Positions 24,155-32,548 of a DNA stretch of 64,000 nucleotides are shown one piece after another. Numbering within the stretch: the stretch's first letter is position 1; each line of letters opens with the position of its first letter. Source of the stretch: Paractinoplanes pyxinae (GTDB lineage Bacteria; Actinomycetota; Actinomycetes; Mycobacteriales; Micromonosporaceae); contig NZ_JAPNTZ010000007.1 of the NCBI RefSeq assembly GCF_026626335.1, positions 1 through 64,000 of the forward strand. Reading direction: 5' to 3'. The notes beneath the pieces are model-generated. The model was not told where the DNA came from. It saw nothing but the letters and a program-made list of their open reading frames with translations, and did no database searches. A program made the position numbers and the translations under genes.

Positions 24155-25891
24155 TTATTGAGTGCGGCCCAGCACTCGGTTGAGGGCTTCGGTCAACGTA
24201 CGGGAAGGGTCGTCGGTCAGGGTGAAGCTGCGGAAGCAGACGTAGTTGTCCGGGCGGACCAGCACGCAGCCGGAGTCGGCCACCTCGCGCAGGCGGGCCC
24301 AGTCGCCGTAGATGTCTTCGTAGTCGGCTCCGGGGCCGATCGTCACCGCGACGACCGGCAGGCCCTCGGCTGCGGCCACCCACGCTTCTCCGCCCAAGCC
24401 GGTGAAAAGCGTGAAGCGGCCCTGACCGCCGATGTCCAGCGTGGACAAGCGGCGGCGGTTGAGGCTGACCCAGGCGTGCGGCAGCTTCGCGCCGGGCCAG
24501 GTGGTGGCGTGGTGATACAGCTCGTCGTCGCGGGGGTTGGCCGGCATCTCGGTGCCGTCGGGGATGACCGCTTCCGAGGCGTAGCGCTGGTTGAGTTCGA
24601 CGCCGTGGGTGTTGAACTCGTAGTTCTTGAACTCGATGGCCTCGCGCAGGGCCTGGCGCTGCTTCTCGGCGGCGGGGGTGGGCAGCTTGCGCGCGTCCAT
24701 GTTCGCCTGCAGCTGCTCGGGATCGTCGGTCGAGAGCAGGCCCAGCGCCTCGAAGATGCGGGTGGTCTCGCCGATGCTGCGGTTGGCCCGGTCGACGATC
24801 TGCTTGCCGATCGGGGCGCGTTCGGCGGTGTACGAGTCGAGCAGCGCCGGATCGGCCGTGCCGTCCAGCACGAGCTTGAGCTTCCAGGCCAGGTTGTACG
24901 CGTCCTGGATCGAGGTGTTGGAGCCGAGCCCGTTCGATGGCGGGTGCCGGTGCACGGCGTCGCCCATGCAGAACACCCGGCCGTTCTGGTAGTTCTCGGC
25001 GTACAGGTGGTTGACCGTCCAGGCCGAGGACGACTTGATGGTGACGGGCACGGTGTCGTCGCCGATGAGGTGGTGGGCGATGCGGCGGGCGTAGTCCTCG
25101 GTGAGGTCCGGCGGCTCGCCGTTGATGTCGTAGCCCCACACGATCAGCCACTCGTGCCACGGGCGGACGCAGCGCACCAGGCCCATGCCGATGCCGCCCA
25201 CGTCGGATCCGGTCTGCAGCACCCAGTAGAGCGTGCTCGGCCGGTACGCCGTGTACTGGGTCAGGTCGGCCTCGAAGACGATGTTGATGCTGCCCGCCAC
25301 CCCCATCTGACCCACCATGGGCAGTCCGATGTCCTCGGCCACCTTGCTCCGCCCGCCGTCGGCGCCGATCACGTACTTCGCCCGGATGGTGTACTCGTCA
25401 CCGCGGAGCCGATCGCGAACCCGAACCTCCGCGAACTCCGGGGACTGGGCCAGCGACAGATACTCGGTCTCGTACCGGAAAGCCGTCCCCCGCGCGATCG
25501 CCGCCGACGCCAGCACCGGTTCCATCAGGTGCTGCGGCATGTCGCAGATGCTGGACGGCGAGGCCAGCGCATGGTCGGCCAGCCGGGACGGGTGGGTGTA
25601 CCAGGTGTGCAGCCGGCCCAGTTCCTCGCCGGCCAGGCTCGAGCAGAACGTCGTGTCGCCCATCAGGTGCTGCGGGGTGGCCAAGGCGACCACCTGCTCC
25701 TCGATCCCGGCGTCGCGCAGCACTTCCATGGTGCGCTGGTTGGTGATGTGCGCGCGGGGCGTGTCGGAGAGCCGGCCGTACTTGGTCACCACCATGTTCC
25801 GTACGCCGTAAGTGCTCAGCAGCAGCGCGGCGGCCCCACCGGCCGGCCCGCTGCCGACGATGAGGACATCGGTCTCGACGACTTCAGCCAT
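24155..25891 (-). CDS. FAD-dependent phenol/resorcinol hydroxylase-like monooxygenase
   Basis: 578 residues. Group A flavin hydroxylase: GSGPAGGAAA (FAD ADP site, residues 13–22), GADGGRS at about 174 (DG motif), and GDAVHRHPPSNGLG at about 308 (GD motif), followed by SIQDAYNLAWKLKLVLDG. The long C-terminal thioredoxin-like region fits the 2,4-dichlorophenol/phenol monooxygenase group. Its start overlaps the end of the reductase–dioxygenase fusion by 8 nt, so it very likely supplies hydroxyquinol (1,2,4-trihydroxybenzene) from resorcinol or a substituted phenol using NAD(P)H and O2. The exact substrate is unknown. Confidence 0.92.
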   Translation of the reverse strand: MAEVVETDVLIVGSGPAGGAAALLLSTYGVRNMVVTKYGRLSDTPRAHITNQRTMEVLRDAGIEEQVVALATPQHLMGDTTFCSSLAGEELGRLHTWYTHPSRLADHALASPSSICDMPQHLMEPVLASAAIARGTAFRYETEYLSLAQSPEFAEVRVRDRLRGDEYTIRAKYVIGADGGRSKVAEDIGLPMVGQMGVAGSINIVFEADLTQYTAYRPSTLYWVLQTGSDVGGIGMGLVRCVRPWHEWLIVWGYDINGEPPDLTEDYARRIAHHLIGDDTVPVTIKSSSAWTVNHLYAENYQNGRVFCMGDAVHRHPPSNGLGSNTSIQDAYNLAWKLKLVLDGTADPALLDSYTAERAPIGKQIVDRANRSIGETTRIFEALGLLSTDDPEQLQANMDARKLPTPAAEKQRQALREAIEFKNYEFNTHGVELNQRYASEAVIPDGTEMPANPRDDELYHHATTWPGAKLPHAWVSLNRRRLSTLDIGGQGRFTLFTGLGGEAWVAAAEGLPVVAVTIGPGADYEDIYGDWARLREVADSGCVLVRPDNYVCFRSFTLTDDPSRTLTEALNRVLGRTQ

Positions 25892-27716
25892 CGGAGGCTC
25901 CCAACCTGAAGGTGAACTCGACAGTGCGGCTGCCGTCGGCGGCCGGGGGAAACTCGACGATCAGCTCGTCCTTGACCCCGAACACGGCGTCGGAATCCAG
26001 ATAGCGCCCACCGGCCACGAACAGCTGAGTGATCAGCTTCCGATAGCCGGGCGCGCTGATCATGAAGTGCAGGTGCGGCGCCCGGTACGGATGACGCCCG
26101 GTCGCCCGCAGCATCTGCCCCACCGGTCCGTCGTCCGGGATCGGGTATTCCGACGGCAGGATCGAGCGGAACCACAAAGTGCCGTCGGCCTCCGAGCGCA
26201 GCCGGGCCCGCAGCACCGGCCCTTCCAGCTCGGGCAGCTGCACGTCGTAGAAGCCGTCCTGATTGGACTGCCACACGTCCACGACCGCGTCCGGGATGGG
26301 CCGCCCGTCGAGGTCGGTGATCCGGACGTCGGCCCGCAGCGGAACCCCCGGCAACCCCTCGGCCAGGTTGGCGCCCGACGGCACCGCGGGCGGCCCTTCG
26401 ACGTAGAACGGCCCGAGCACGGCCGACGGCGTGGTGTCGGGCGACCGCGAGTTGGTCAGCAGGTCGACCGCGCTCGAGATGCCGAGCGTGTCGCTGAGCA
26501 GCACGAACTCCTGCCGGGTGGGCGAGCACAACTGCCCGGTGCGGGTGAGGAAGTCGATGGCCGCCTTCCACTCGTCCTCGGTGAGGTCGTTGTCGACCAC
26601 GAAGCCGTGCAGCCGCCGCACGAGGTCGCCCAGCAGGCCGGCCAGTCTCGGGTCGGCGGAGGAAGCGAAGCTGGCCACGACCTGCTCGGTGAGGCCGCTC
26701 AGGTCGGGCCGGTCGTCGAGCGGCGCCGGCCGGTCGCCGCGCCATGCCTCTTCGAGCAGTGCCAGCAAGCCCGTGTCCTCGCCGGCGATCGTGACCAGGT
26801 CGCCCTCGCCCAGCCCCAGTTCGACCAGCGAGCCCGGGGCGCCGAGCCGGGTGGCCAGGTCGAAGACGGCGGTGGGGGCGTCGGGAGCGCCGAGGGCGGC
26901 CGCGACCCGCCGCATGACCGCCGGTGCGGAACGCGCCATGACATGCGGCAGCAGCACCGCGTGCGTCTCGGAGTGCGGCAGCCCGTACGTTCCGCCCAGC
27001 TGATGGCACAGCTTGTGGTGCAACCCCATCTTGACGGTGCCCAGGCAGATCCCGGCCAGCCACGCGCCGAGCAGGGCGTCCGCGCGCGCGTCCGGATCGT
27101 CCGGCCGCGAAGCCAGAACGGGCAGGGCACGGCCGAGCCGGGTGATCGACTCGAGAGCGAAGTTGTCGGTGGCCGGGTTGGCGTCGGGCGAGTAGAGCGC
27201 CTCGACCGCGTGTGCCATCGCGTTGAGCCCGCTGGTCACCGTGAGCCCGACCGGCAGCCCGAGGGTGAGCTCGACGTCGTAGATGACCGTCCTCGGCGCC
27301 AAGGCCGGGTCGCTGCGCGTCGTCTTCTTCCCGTCGGCCGTCTCACCCAGGATCGGGGTCATTTCCGATCCCGCGTACGTGGTGGGGACGGCGACCTGGG
27401 GCAGGCCGGTGCGCGCGACCAGCGCCTTGCCGAGGCCGGTGCTCGACCCGCCGCCGACCGACACCAGGCAGTCCACGTCGTGCGTACGCGCCAGTTCGAG
27501 AGCCCGCTCGGTGACCTCGACCGGGGTGTGCATGGCGACGCCCTCGAACCGGGCCACGACCAGCGATCCCAGCACCTCGGCGGCCCGGTCGGCCCGGCCG
27601 CCCAGCAGCAGCACCCGGGTCGCGCCGAGCCGTTCCACCTCGTCGCGCAGCCGCTCCAGCGTGCCGGTCCCGAAGACCACCCGCGCCGCGGACCCGGTGT
27701 AAACGAAGGACTCCAC
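25884..27716 (-). CDS. Fusion of maleylacetate reductase and hydroxyquinol 1,2-dioxygenase
   Basis: 610 residues with two full enzymes. Residues 1–345: an iron-alcohol-dehydrogenase-fold maleylacetate reductase, with FVYTGSARRVVFG-like start, SVGGGSSTGLGKA (88–97, NAD(P)H site), LNAMAHAVEALYS and GLHHKLCHQLGGTYGLPHSE. Residues about 350–610: an intradiol dioxygenase with the helical N-terminal domain and non-haem Fe(III) ligands Y438 (LGPFYVEG), Y524 (PSEYPIP), H548 and H550 (APHLHF). The C-terminal half would open hydroxyquinol to maleylacetate, which the N-terminal half reduces to 3-oxoadipate. The start is taken as GTG 27716 because the family begins there; GTG 27755 and TTG 27770 are alternatives. 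Operon with the monooxygenase and the AraC gene. Confidence 0.93.
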   Translation of the reverse strand: MESFVYTGSAARVVFGTGTLERLRDEVERLGATRVLLLGGRADRAAEVLGSLVVARFEGVAMHTPVEVTERALELARTHDVDCLVSVGGGSSTGLGKALVARTGLPQVAVPTTYAGSEMTPILGETADGKKTTRSDPALAPRTVIYDVELTLGLPVGLTVTSGLNAMAHAVEALYSPDANPATDNFALESITRLGRALPVLASRPDDPDARADALLGAWLAGICLGTVKMGLHHKLCHQLGGTYGLPHSETHAVLLPHVMARSAPAVMRRVAAALGAPDAPTAVFDLATRLGAPGSLVELGLGEGDLVTIAGEDTGLLALLEEAWRGDRPAPLDDRPDLSGLTEQVVASFASSADPRLAGLLGDLVRRLHGFVVDNDLTEDEWKAAIDFLTRTGQLCSPTRQEFVLLSDTLGISSAVDLLTNSRSPDTTPSAVLGPFYVEGPPAVPSGANLAEGLPGVPLRADVRITDLDGRPIPDAVVDVWQSNQDGFYDVQLPELEGPVLRARLRSEADGTLWFRSILPSEYPIPDDGPVGQMLRATGRHPYRAPHLHFMISAPGYRKLITQLFVAGGRYLDSDAVFGVKDELIVEFPPAADGSRTVEFTFRLGASDG

Positions 27717-27771
27717 GGGCTCAGTCTCGGCTCGCCGGCGCGGCAGTTCCTGCACGTACGCGCTGCACAAA

Positions 27772-28647
27772 TCAGGCGCGGCGCAACGCTCCCGGCGTGG
27801 TGCCGAGGTGGGCCCGCAGCGCCCGGGTCAGGTGTTCCTGGTGCGAGAAGCCGCAGCGCTGGGCCACCTCGGCGATCGGCCGGTCGGTGCAGCGCAGCAG
27901 CAGGCAGGCCGCGTCGACCCGGCGCTGGATGAGGAACTGGTGCGGCGACATCCCGGTGCGCGCCTTGAACTGCCGGGCGAACTGGCTCACGCTCAACCCG
28001 GTCGCCGCGGCCAGTTCCCGCAACGGCAGGGCTTCCGACAGACGGTCCTCGACCATTTCCCGTACGGCGTTGAGCTGGCGGTCGGTCAGGCCGGCGCGCA
28101 CGCTGCCGGCGGGCGGCGCCACCCGGGCCCGGACGCTGTGCCGCCGCACGAGCTGGGCGGCCAGAGCCTGCCCCAGAAGGTCCACATAGGTGCGGGCCGA
28201 CGGCTCCCAGTGCCGCATCACCTCGTCCAGGTTGAGCAGCAGTTGCTCGACCAGCGGGTCGAGGCTGCCCAGCTCCTCGGCCAGCTCCACCGGTTCGCCG
28301 TCGCCGGCCGCGCGCAGCAGCTCGTCGCTGAGGTAGGCGTGCACGGTGTCCAGGTCGCCGCCGAGCTCCACCGTCAGGTCTTTGCCGGCCGGGTGCACGA
28401 ACAGGCCGCCCGGCGGAACCGTGCGCGAGCTGGTCAGGCCGAGGTGCCCGCGGCGCACGGTGACCGGGCCGTTGCGGTGCAGGATCACCAGGTGGCTGGG
28501 GGCGCCGCCGAAGCTGGCCTGATACGGCTGCTCACTCTGGGTCGAGACGTAGAGCTGCTCCCAGCCGAGGCCCCGGCTGGTGCGGTCGGGCCGGACCCAG
28601 GGCTGCCGGAGGATCCCGTTGGTGTCGGAGACCGTGAGCTCTGTCAC
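27772..28647 (-). CDS. AraC family transcriptional regulator
   Basis: 291 residues. The C-terminal 100 residues contain both AraC helix-turn-helices: LPLRELAAATGLSVSQFARQ and RPIAEVAQRCGFSHQEHLTR, with the linking QFLIQRRVDAA helix and the LGTTPGALRR end. The N-terminal 170 residues should sense the inducer; a cupin-like GGLFVHPAGKDLTVELGG is seen. It lies directly upstream of the hydroxyquinol genes in the same direction, so it is probably their activator. The GTG start is 14 nt after the GtrA stop codon. Confidence 0.9.
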   Translation of the reverse strand: MTELTVSDTNGILRQPWVRPDRTSRGLGWEQLYVSTQSEQPYQASFGGAPSHLVILHRNGPVTVRRGHLGLTSSRTVPPGGLFVHPAGKDLTVELGGDLDTVHAYLSDELLRAAGDGEPVELAEELGSLDPLVEQLLLNLDEVMRHWEPSARTYVDLLGQALAAQLVRRHSVRARVAPPAGSVRAGLTDRQLNAVREMVEDRLSEALPLRELAAATGLSVSQFARQFKARTGMSPHQFLIQRRVDAACLLLRCTDRPIAEVAQRCGFSHQEHLTRALRAHLGTTPGALRRA

Positions 28648-28661
28648 TCGACCATGACACC

Positions 28662-28997
28662 TCAGCCGGAGCGGAACGTCCAGCGCGAGTTGAGGCCGTA
28701 GTTGACGACCGGGATGGCCACCAGCGCGATCCCCTGCACGATCAGATAGGGCCCGGCCACCAGGCCCAGGATCGCCGCGTTGAGGGCGAAGGCCACCGCG
28801 GTGACGGTCAGGAAGCGCCCGCCCGCGCTCAGGTGCCCGCTTGAGGATCGGAAGACCCAACTGCGTTGCAGCCCGTACGAGACCAGGACGCTGGCCACGA
28901 AACCGGCCGACGAGGCCATGACCGGCCGCACACCGAGCACTTCCGCGAGCAGCAGGCCGCCGCCGAGGTGGGTCACCGCACTGGCTGCTCCACTCAC
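28662..28997 (-). CDS. GtrA-like flippase protein
   Basis: 111 residues from GTG 28997 with four membrane segments, including GGGLLLAEVLGV, SAGFVASVLVSYGLQRSWVF, AVAFALNAAILGLVAGPYLI and GIALVAIPVVNYGLNSRWTF. This is the GtrA/DPMS-associated fold thought to move polyprenyl-phosphate sugars across the membrane. The family-typical FRYGVSGAASA start lies partly upstream of the GTG: residues QAFRYG are encoded in frame directly after the TGA of the GT2 gene. So either the protein is slightly short or it is made by read-through of that stop. Confidence 0.87.
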   Translation of the reverse strand: MSGAASAVTHLGGGLLLAEVLGVRPVMASSAGFVASVLVSYGLQRSWVFRSSSGHLSAGGRFLTVTAVAFALNAAILGLVAGPYLIVQGIALVAIPVVNYGLNSRWTFRSG

Positions 28998-29015
28998 GCC
29001 GTACCGGAAAGCTTG

Positions 29016-29996
29016 TCAACGCTCGGCACGGTCGGCCCGCACCCACTGCTCCGGCAGCGAGGCGACCTGACCCGACCGCTCCTGCACGAGATAGCGGGGA
29101 CGGCCGCGAACCTCCTCGTGGATGCGGGCCAGGTACTCCCCGATCACCCCGAGACCGAGCAGCAGGAACGTGCCCATCACCAGCAACAGCAGGATCACCG
29201 TGGGAAAGCCGGCCACCGAGTCGCCGCCCAGCCAGCGGATCAACGTCTGCGCGCCGAGCAGCACGGCGAACCCGGCGAAGGCCAGCCCGACCATGGTCAC
29301 CAGGTGCAGCGGGGCCGAGGTGAACGAGGTGAGCCCGTTGACGGCCAGCCGGAACAGCGAGCCGAAGGTCCAGCGCGACCGGCCGCCCGCCCGCTCGTCG
29401 ATGTCGACCTCGATGGTGCTGCGGCGGAAGCCGATCCAGCTGCTGGTGCCGCGGAAGAACGAGGAGTGCTCGGGCAGCCGCAGCAAGGCCTCCAGAGCCG
29501 GGCGGCCGAGCAGCCGGAAGTCGGTGGCGTCGATCAGGTCGACCCGGGTCAGGCCGGTGAACGCCTTGTTGAAGGCGCGCCCGCCGAGCCGGCCGACCAG
29601 GCCCTGGCCGGTGCGGTTGCGCTTGACCGCCTCGACCACGTGCGCGCCCTCGCGCCAGCGGCGGACCATCTCGGGGATGGCGTCCGGCGGGTGCTGCAGG
29701 TCGGAGTCGATGACCACGACGGCGTCGCCCGCGGCGTGCTCCAGCCCGGCCAGCACGGCCGACTCCTTGCCGAAGTTACGGCTGAGCTTGAGACCGCGTA
29801 CGGGCGCGTGGAGCACGGCCTGGGCGGCCACCCGGTCCCACGAGTCGTCGGTCGAGCCGTCGTCGACCAGCACCAGCTCGTAGCTCAGCCCGGCCGCCGT
29901 CAGCACCTCGGTGAGCCGGCCCACGAAGCGGTCCACGCCGGCGCCCTCGTTGAAGATGGGCGCCACCACGGAGATCATCGGGCTCGATACCGTCAC
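29016..29996 (-). CDS. GT2 glycosyltransferase (polyprenyl-phosphate sugar synthase-like)
   Basis: 326 residues. GT-A domain: ISVVAPIFNEGAGVDRFV, LVLVDDGSTDDSWD, LSRNFGKESAVLAGLEHA and the metal-binding VVVIDSDLQHPP (DxD). Two C-terminal membrane segments (LHLVTMVGLAFAGFAVLLGA and TVILLLLVMGTFLLLGLGVI) as in GtrB/DPM1-type enzymes that load a sugar onto polyprenyl phosphate. GTG 29996 is used; ATG 29978 is an alternative. The gene ends with a TGA that is in frame with the GtrA-like gene that follows, recalling fused GT2–GtrA proteins. Confidence 0.92.
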   Translation of the reverse strand: MTVSSPMISVVAPIFNEGAGVDRFVGRLTEVLTAAGLSYELVLVDDGSTDDSWDRVAAQAVLHAPVRGLKLSRNFGKESAVLAGLEHAAGDAVVVIDSDLQHPPDAIPEMVRRWREGAHVVEAVKRNRTGQGLVGRLGGRAFNKAFTGLTRVDLIDATDFRLLGRPALEALLRLPEHSSFFRGTSSWIGFRRSTIEVDIDERAGGRSRWTFGSLFRLAVNGLTSFTSAPLHLVTMVGLAFAGFAVLLGAQTLIRWLGGDSVAGFPTVILLLLVMGTFLLLGLGVIGEYLARIHEEVRGRPRYLVQERSGQVASLPEQWVRADRAER

Positions 29997-30027
29997 GCTC
30001 AGCCAACGACGGCGTGGGAACAAAAGT

Positions 30028-30056
30028 TACATAAGCTCAGCCTTCAGTCCGGACAA
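30028..30056 (-). promoter_or_regulatory. Possible promoter of the GT2–gtrA–araC operon
   Basis: TTGTCC (30051–30056) and TATGTA (30028–30033), read on the minus strand, are 17 nt apart in a locally AT-rich patch, 32 nt before the GT2 GTG. Confidence 0.35.
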
Positions 30057-30083
30057 GGGCGGCGGGCGGGGCGGTTGGACGGG

Positions 30084-30641
30084 TCAGCGCAGCAGCTCGG
30101 ACAGGGTCGGCGGGTGCGCCCTGTTCACGAAGATCGTGCGGACGGTTCCGTGGTCGCGGTACAGGCGGGACAGCCGTTCCGAGAGCACGTCCTCCCACGA
30201 CCGGTCCGGCCGGTGCCGCTCCCAGATCCCGCGATCCGGCAGGTACTCCAGCACCACGCCGAGGTCGCGCAGCAGGGCGAAGGCCGAGCAGTCGGTCAGC
30301 ACGACCGCGCGGTGGTCCGGCTCGATCACCTGGCGCTGCCGCAGGGTCAGCACGAACTCGCGCAGCGGCTCGAAGTCGAGCCCGATCACCACGTACAGGC
30401 AGGCCGGCGCCCGCTCCACCGGCTTCGGCCGCGCGGGCGGGAACAGCCGGCCCAGCCACGACCGCCCGGCCCGCAGCCGGTCCCGCTCGCGGCGCAGCTT
30501 CTCGCTCCGCCGGCGCTCGTCGACCAGCGTGGCCTCCAGCGTCCGCAGCCGCCCGGCCATGGCGCTCAGCTCCCAGCGCGCCCGTTGCATCGCGTCGAGC
30601 GGCTCCCGCACCGACGGCACCTGCACTGCTGTCTCGTGCAC
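30084..30641 (-). CDS. Coiled-coil protein of the duplicated glycan module (copy 1)
   Basis: 185 residues, family not recognised. The first 65 residues are charged and helical (ATLVDERRRSEKLRRERDRL), probably a coiled coil. Residues about 80–185 form a compact alpha/beta-looking domain: CLYVVIGLDFEPLREFVL, LRQRQVIEPDHRAVVLTD, GVVLEYLPDRGIWERH and RAHPPTLSELL. The protein encoded at 35010–35645 aligns with it over this whole domain (VVLEYLPD, DHxxVVxTD, PPTLxxLL). It starts with GTG one base after the stop of a GT-B-like gene, a gene pair also duplicated. A partner or accessory role for the transferase is inferred. Confidence 0.8.
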   Translation of the reverse strand: MHETAVQVPSVREPLDAMQRARWELSAMAGRLRTLEATLVDERRRSEKLRRERDRLRAGRSWLGRLFPPARPKPVERAPACLYVVIGLDFEPLREFVLTLRQRQVIEPDHRAVVLTDCSAFALLRDLGVVLEYLPDRGIWERHRPDRSWEDVLSERLSRLYRDHGTVRTIFVNRAHPPTLSELLR

Positions 30642-30642
30642 C

Positions 30643-31869
30643 TCAGCCTCCGATCCGTCTGCGGCCCGCGGCCAGCCCGCTGAGCCAGGTCGCCGCCCCG
30701 GTCGCGCCGTTGGCGAACGTCAGTTCCTCGCAGCGGCGGCGCAGGGCCTCCCGCACCTCGGGCCGGGTGGCCCGGTCGAGGTCGGCGACGTCGAGCGCGA
30801 CACCGGCCGCCTGCGCGAACCGGGCCCGGGCGCCGCCGGGGTCGCTCGGACCCGGCACGAACACGCTGGGCACGCCGAAGCGCAGCTGCTCGTGGAAGCC
30901 GTGATAGTCGGCCGGGCCGACCACCAGGTCGAACGCCCGCAGGTGGCGGCCGGCCCGATCCCGCCGGACGACCTGGAAGCCGCGCTCGGCGACCGTGCCC
31001 GCCCACTCGCCGAGCCGCACCAGCGCGGCCGGGGTGTCGTCCAGCCCGAGTTCGGCCCGGGCGGCCGCCGCGTCCAGCAGGTCGCTCGCGTCGAGCAGCG
31101 TGATGGGTTCGGCCCCGTCGGCCAGTTCGCCCGGCACCAGCACGTGGTCGAACCCCACGCCGGCCTCGGCCCCCAGCCCGACCCGGACCACACCCGGCAC
31201 CTCGGGCAGGTCGCCGAGGTCGAGCCCGCCGGCCACCACGACGTCGGGCCGGTGCAGGTCGACCAGATGGGCCAGACGGTCGCGACGCATCGCGCGGGAC
31301 GGGATGTGCTCGGTGAGGAAGCCGTCGACCGGGCCGGTCGACAGCGTGACGATCACCGGCGCCACCTGCGGGGGCAGCCGCCGGGCGATCGCCGTCAGCT
31401 GGATCAGGGAGTCCTCGTCCCCGCCGACCAGCAGCATCCGCCGGGCGGGCGCGGCCGGCGGCGGCCCGGCGCCCAGGGTGCGGGCGGGCGCGCTGATCCG
31501 GGGGCGGATGCCGAAACCGGCCAGCCAGCGCAGATGGGACCGGCCCGACCGCTGTTCCGGATCGTCGACGGCGACGGTGCGCTGCGCCCGTACGTCGGGA
31601 AGGTCCTCGACGATCGGGCGGCGGCCCCGGATCACCAGCAGGCGTGCCGTCACCGGCCGGTCGTCGCGGGCCAGGTCGGCCAGGCCGTCGCGGATCAGGT
31701 CGCGCACGGGCGGCTCGAACGGCAGCGGCCGCTCGTCACCCGGCAGGGGCACGTGCACCAGAACGGTGCTCAGCGCCGCGTCGGCCTGGGCCCGCACCTC
31801 GGTCGCCACCTCGGGCCCGGCGAAACGGAAGTCGGCCAGGATCGCCACGTCGTGAACGGTGGTCGGCAC
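30643..31869 (-). CDS. GT-B-like glycosyltransferase of the duplicated module (copy 1)
   Basis: 408 residues. The N-terminal domain begins VHDVAILADFRFAGPEVATE, an opening shared with the 35635–37089 protein and, as an internal segment, with both giant glycosyltransferases. The C-terminal half shows a UGT/MurG-like donor-site pattern: DLVVGPADYHGFHEQLRFG, VPSVFVPGPSDPGGARARFA, QAAGVALDVADLD. No signal peptide. A GGGGG ribosome-binding site precedes the GTG. It would add a sugar in the cytoplasm; donor and acceptor are unknown. It is 76 residues shorter than its paralogue, mostly in the middle. Confidence 0.78.
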   Translation of the reverse strand: MPTTVHDVAILADFRFAGPEVATEVRAQADAALSTVLVHVPLPGDERPLPFEPPVRDLIRDGLADLARDDRPVTARLLVIRGRRPIVEDLPDVRAQRTVAVDDPEQRSGRSHLRWLAGFGIRPRISAPARTLGAGPPPAAPARRMLLVGGDEDSLIQLTAIARRLPPQVAPVIVTLSTGPVDGFLTEHIPSRAMRRDRLAHLVDLHRPDVVVAGGLDLGDLPEVPGVVRVGLGAEAGVGFDHVLVPGELADGAEPITLLDASDLLDAAAARAELGLDDTPAALVRLGEWAGTVAERGFQVVRRDRAGRHLRAFDLVVGPADYHGFHEQLRFGVPSVFVPGPSDPGGARARFAQAAGVALDVADLDRATRPEVREALRRRCEELTFANGATGAATWLSGLAAGRRRIGG

Positions 31870-32023
31870 GGCGGATCCCCCTTCTGCGGCTCCTGCAGGG
31901 CCTAACGATCTTGAGCACCCAACGTCACGGAGTCGTCACTGAGGGGTCAACCGGAGCGCAACCGAAGGGCATCGGTCGCGCCACCAAATGATCGGGCCCG
32001 ACGCCGAACTTGAACGGTGAGAG

Positions 32024-32056
32024 CCCCGGTAGCCACCGGGACCGCTTACCGGAAGG
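32024..32056 (+). promoter_or_regulatory. Leader with two mutually exclusive hairpins before the CAP gene
   Basis: CCCGGT-AGCC-ACCGGG (32025–32040) forms a perfect 6-bp hairpin. The same CCGGTA can instead pair with TACCGG (32047–32052), which overlaps the GGAAGG ribosome-binding site at 32051–32056. Only one pairing can exist at a time, so the leader could switch translation. No match to a known riboswitch is visible. Confidence 0.4.
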
Positions 32057-32062
32057 CAGTCG

Positions 32063-32548
32063 ATGCGTTCTTCGATCACCAAGCGTCTGGCCCTGATCGC
32101 GATGATCCCCGCCACCCTGCTCGTCGTGGTCGCGTTCGCCTCGTCCGCCCAGGCCGCCGTCACCGGCACCGCCAAGCTGCAGAGCGACATCGCGGTCCTG
32201 ACCAACAAGCAGCGCGCCGCCCACGGTTGCAAGGCCGTCGTCGTCAGCCCGGCCCTGACCCGCGCCGCCGTCGGCCACAGCGCCTACCAGGCCCGCACCA
32301 AGAAGATGAGCCACACCGGTTCGGGCGGCTCGACCTTCATCACCCGTTCCAAGGCGGCCGGCTACAACCGCCCGCTGAGCGAGAATGTCGCGTACGGCTT
32401 CGGTTCGGCCGCCGCCGTCGTCAACGGCTGGATGGCCAGCCCCGGCCACCGCGCCAACATCCTGAACTGCAAGGCGATCGCGGTCGGCGTGGGCGTCGCG
32501 TACGCGTCCAACGGCAGCCCGTACTTCACGCAGGACTTCGGTTACTGA
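32063..32548 (+). CDS. Secreted CAP/SCP-domain protein
   Basis: 161 residues. A Sec signal peptide (about 1–31, cleavage after SSAQA) precedes a single CAP domain: LQSDIAVLTNKQRAAHGCKAV, HSAYQARTKKMSHTG with the conserved His region, LSENVAYGF, and VVNGWMASPGHRANILNCKAIAVG. Two cysteines probably form a disulphide. The usual CAP residues (His, Glu of SEN, His of PGHR) are all present. Bacterial CAP proteins are secreted and have varied, mostly unknown roles. GGAAGG lies 6 nt before the ATG. The 3' end overlaps the convergent methyltransferase gene by 23 nt. Confidence 0.9.
   Translation: MRSSITKRLALIAMIPATLLVVVAFASSAQAAVTGTAKLQSDIAVLTNKQRAAHGCKAVVVSPALTRAAVGHSAYQARTKKMSHTGSGGSTFITRSKAAGYNRPLSENVAYGFGSAAAVVNGWMASPGHRANILNCKAIAVGVGVAYASNGSPYFTQDFGY

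Noticed and set aside
27717..27770. Longer start (TTG 27770 or GTG 27755) for the reductase–dioxygenase fusion
   Set aside because: The added residues are not family-like, and FVYTGSAARVVFG directly after GTG 27716 matches the normal reductase start.
31921..32062. c-di-GMP or c-di-AMP riboswitch before the CAP gene
   Set aside because: Fragments recall GEMM and ydaO elements, but the conserved core sequences cannot be found, so only an unclassified leader is reported.
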